The notes below the pieces were generated by a model. That model was given only the letters and a program-made list of their open reading frames with translations, was not told the DNA's origin and searched no databases. 64,000 nucleotides of DNA, taken from contig NZ_CP044532.1 of the NCBI RefSeq assembly GCF_026427775.1, forward strand, positions 2,046,001-2,110,000, read 5' to 3'. This stretch comes from Arthrobacter sp. CDRTa11 (lineage in GTDB: Bacteria > Actinomycetota > Actinomycetes > Actinomycetales > Micrococcaceae). Of this stretch, positions 62,719 to 64,000 are shown piece by piece; positions within the stretch are counted from its first letter, which is position 1, and each line of letters begins with the position of its first letter. The position numbers were made by a program, and so were the translations under genes.

Positions 62719-63987
62719 TCAGCCAGCTGGAGCCCGGCGGCCCCTGAGTAACCGCCAAAGGGTCCATGCGGTGACGGCGCCGACCAGTGCCATGGCTCCT
62801 GCGCTAAGCCCGGAATAGCCAACGGCGGCGAGGATGGGTCCTGCCAGGGCTCCGCAAGTTGCCCCGGTGAGGTTCATGAGGAGGTCTGAAACACCTTGCA
62901 GGGGACCCCGTTCGGCTGCGGACACCGAATCGCCCACCAGGGACGAGCCGGAAACGATGGAAGCTGACCATCCCAGACCCAGGAGGATCAGGCTTGGAGT
63001 CACCATGGTGTGCGGGGCGAGCCATGCGAACACCAAGGAAGCCAGCAGCATTGCCTGCCCCGTCAGCAGCACGGGAATCCGGCCGAGGCGGTCTGAGAGC
63101 CATCCGAACAGCGGCGAAAAGCCGAACATCCCCGCAATATGGAGGCTGATGGTCATGCCGACGATCGCGAGGCTTGCCCCGTGATCGTGCAGATGTACCG
63201 GGGTCATCGACATGAGTGCCACCATGGTGCCGTGGCTGAGCGCCACCACCGTAACGGCGTAACGGGCGGCGGGGTTGCGGCGAAGGATCGAGAAGCCGGA
63301 ATCAGGTTTGGTGGTGATGCCGCCGTCTTCTCTCGGTGGGGGCCCCATGACTTGGGGCTTGACCCGGAGGCCCGCATAAAAGACCAGGGCGGCAACTAAC
63401 TGGGCCGCCACCGTGAACGCGAACGCACCCGTCAGCGTCGGCAAGTGGAGCAGTGTGCCGAAGGCCTCTCCGGGTTCGAAGAGGTTGGGGCCGGAAACTG
63501 CCCCAATGGTGGTTGACCATACGACGATGGAAAGGTCACGGCCACGGGTCTTTGGCGTGGACAGATCCGTGGCAGCGAAGCGGGCCTGGAAGCTCACAGC
63601 GGTTCCCGCGCCAAGCAGGATGAGCCCAATCAGCAAGGCCGGGAAGGAGGACAGTGCCGCCGAAGCGATGGCGATGGCTGCACCGAATGCGGAGGTCAGC
63701 GATCCGGCCGCGAGCGAGACTCCCCGCCCTCGTTTTGCGGCCGCGCGGGCCAAGGGGATGGCAAAGGCGGCGGCGCCGAGTGTATTCATCGTGGCGGCCA
63801 TTCCGGACCAGGACGTGGAACCGGAGACCTGAACGGCAAGAAGGGAACCGAGTGAGAGCGAGGCGCCCATTCCGATTCCGCCGAGAATCTGTCCTGCGAT
63901 CAGGACGCCGATGGTGCGCCGCTGGCCTTCGTGCCGGTCCGGCGCGTCCGTTTGAACGGCTACTTGATGTGTTGCAGGAGTTTCCAT
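62719..63987 (-). CDS. MFS transporter
   Basis: This 422-residue protein has twelve membrane helices and the loop 8-9 motif GWLSDRLGRIPVLL. Helix-rich segments such as TIGVLIAGQILGGIGMGASL and LLIGLILLGAGTAVSFQARF match general drug or metabolite efflux carriers. The central loop (KPQVMGPPPREDGG) is cytoplasmic. It starts at ATG 63987, 13 bp from the window edge, so its promoter is not visible. The substrate is unknown, and it is probably not linked to the mobile element. Confidence 0.85.
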   Translation of the reverse strand: METPATHQVAVQTDAPDRHEGQRRTIGVLIAGQILGGIGMGASLSLGSLLAVQVSGSTSWSGMAATMNTLGAAAFAIPLARAAAKRGRGVSLAAGSLTSAFGAAIAIASAALSSFPALLIGLILLGAGTAVSFQARFAATDLSTPKTRGRDLSIVVWSTTIGAVSGPNLFEPGEAFGTLLHLPTLTGAFAFTVAAQLVAALVFYAGLRVKPQVMGPPPREDGGITTKPDSGFSILRRNPAARYAVTVVALSHGTMVALMSMTPVHLHDHGASLAIVGMTISLHIAGMFGFSPLFGWLSDRLGRIPVLLTGQAMLLASLVFAWLAPHTMVTPSLILLGLGWSASIVSGSSLVGDSVSAAERGPLQGVSDLLMNLTGATCGALAGPILAAVGYSGLSAGAMALVGAVTAWTLWRLLRGRRAPAG

Positions 63988-64000
63988 GTTTTCTGACTTT

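Overview
The window is high-GC actinobacterial DNA, most likely from the Arthrobacter / Pseudarthrobacter group (Micrococcaceae). The left edge carries core chromosome genes: gltB (3' part), gltD, pyk and an ANTAR response regulator, followed by tRNA-Leu(CAA). The genus is inferred from gene order, protein style and codon use; no 16S gene is present.

A tyrosine integrase starts 86 bp downstream of the tRNA-Leu 3' end. From there to at least the DUF4192 gene at 59.5 kb the content is that of a large integrative and conjugative element or integrated plasmid. It has an excisionase-like protein, EspR-like regulators, an element-borne sigma factor, a cell-wall hydrolase, a type IV secretion set (VirB2-like, VirB6-like, SCO6880-like, VirB4-like, VirD4-like), ArdC, SSB and a MobF relaxase. 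I found no second copy of the tRNA 3' end, so the right end is not fixed.

Layout: 6.3-15.5 kb holds integration, regulation and the first transfer genes. 15.5-16.1 kb holds a decayed IS3-family transposase. 16.3-29.5 kb is a catabolic island around a LysR regulator: four genes leftward (Fe-alcohol dehydrogenase, 3-hydroxyisobutyryl-CoA hydrolase type protein, quinone-reductase-like protein, MmsA) and six rightward (MHS transporter, OsmC-like protein, AMP-forming acyl-CoA ligase, two enoyl-CoA hydratases, adenylate kinase). Together they could take acrylate, methacrylate or a similar short acid through hydroxyacyl-CoA and semialdehyde to acetyl- or propionyl-CoA. 30.2-30.5 kb is rich in DnaA-box-like sites and hairpins. 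30.8-33.7 kb is a two-gene unit, an IF2_N-STAND ATPase plus an Swt1-type HEPN protein, which looks like a defence system. 34.8-43.6 kb is the main transfer operon. 44.9-50.7 kb is a lower-GC, overlapping six-gene cassette (PIG-L deacetylase, membrane/zinc-ribbon protein, methyltransferase, GT4, B12-type radical SAM enzyme, GT2) that I cannot match to a known pathway. 51.0-59.5 kb has an unknown membrane-anchored exported protein, the relaxase with its small partners, and a DUF4192 protein.

From 60.4 kb to the end are a GntR-FCD regulator with a C-terminal Cache-like domain, a broken D-mannonate dehydratase fragment and an MFS transporter. These may be chromosome or more accessory DNA.

The strongest candidates for something undescribed are the IF2_N-STAND/HEPN pair and the six-gene glycan or small-molecule cassette. 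Next are the ImmA-MAB_1171c-EspR-hydrolase module with its matching palindromes and the DnaA-box cluster.
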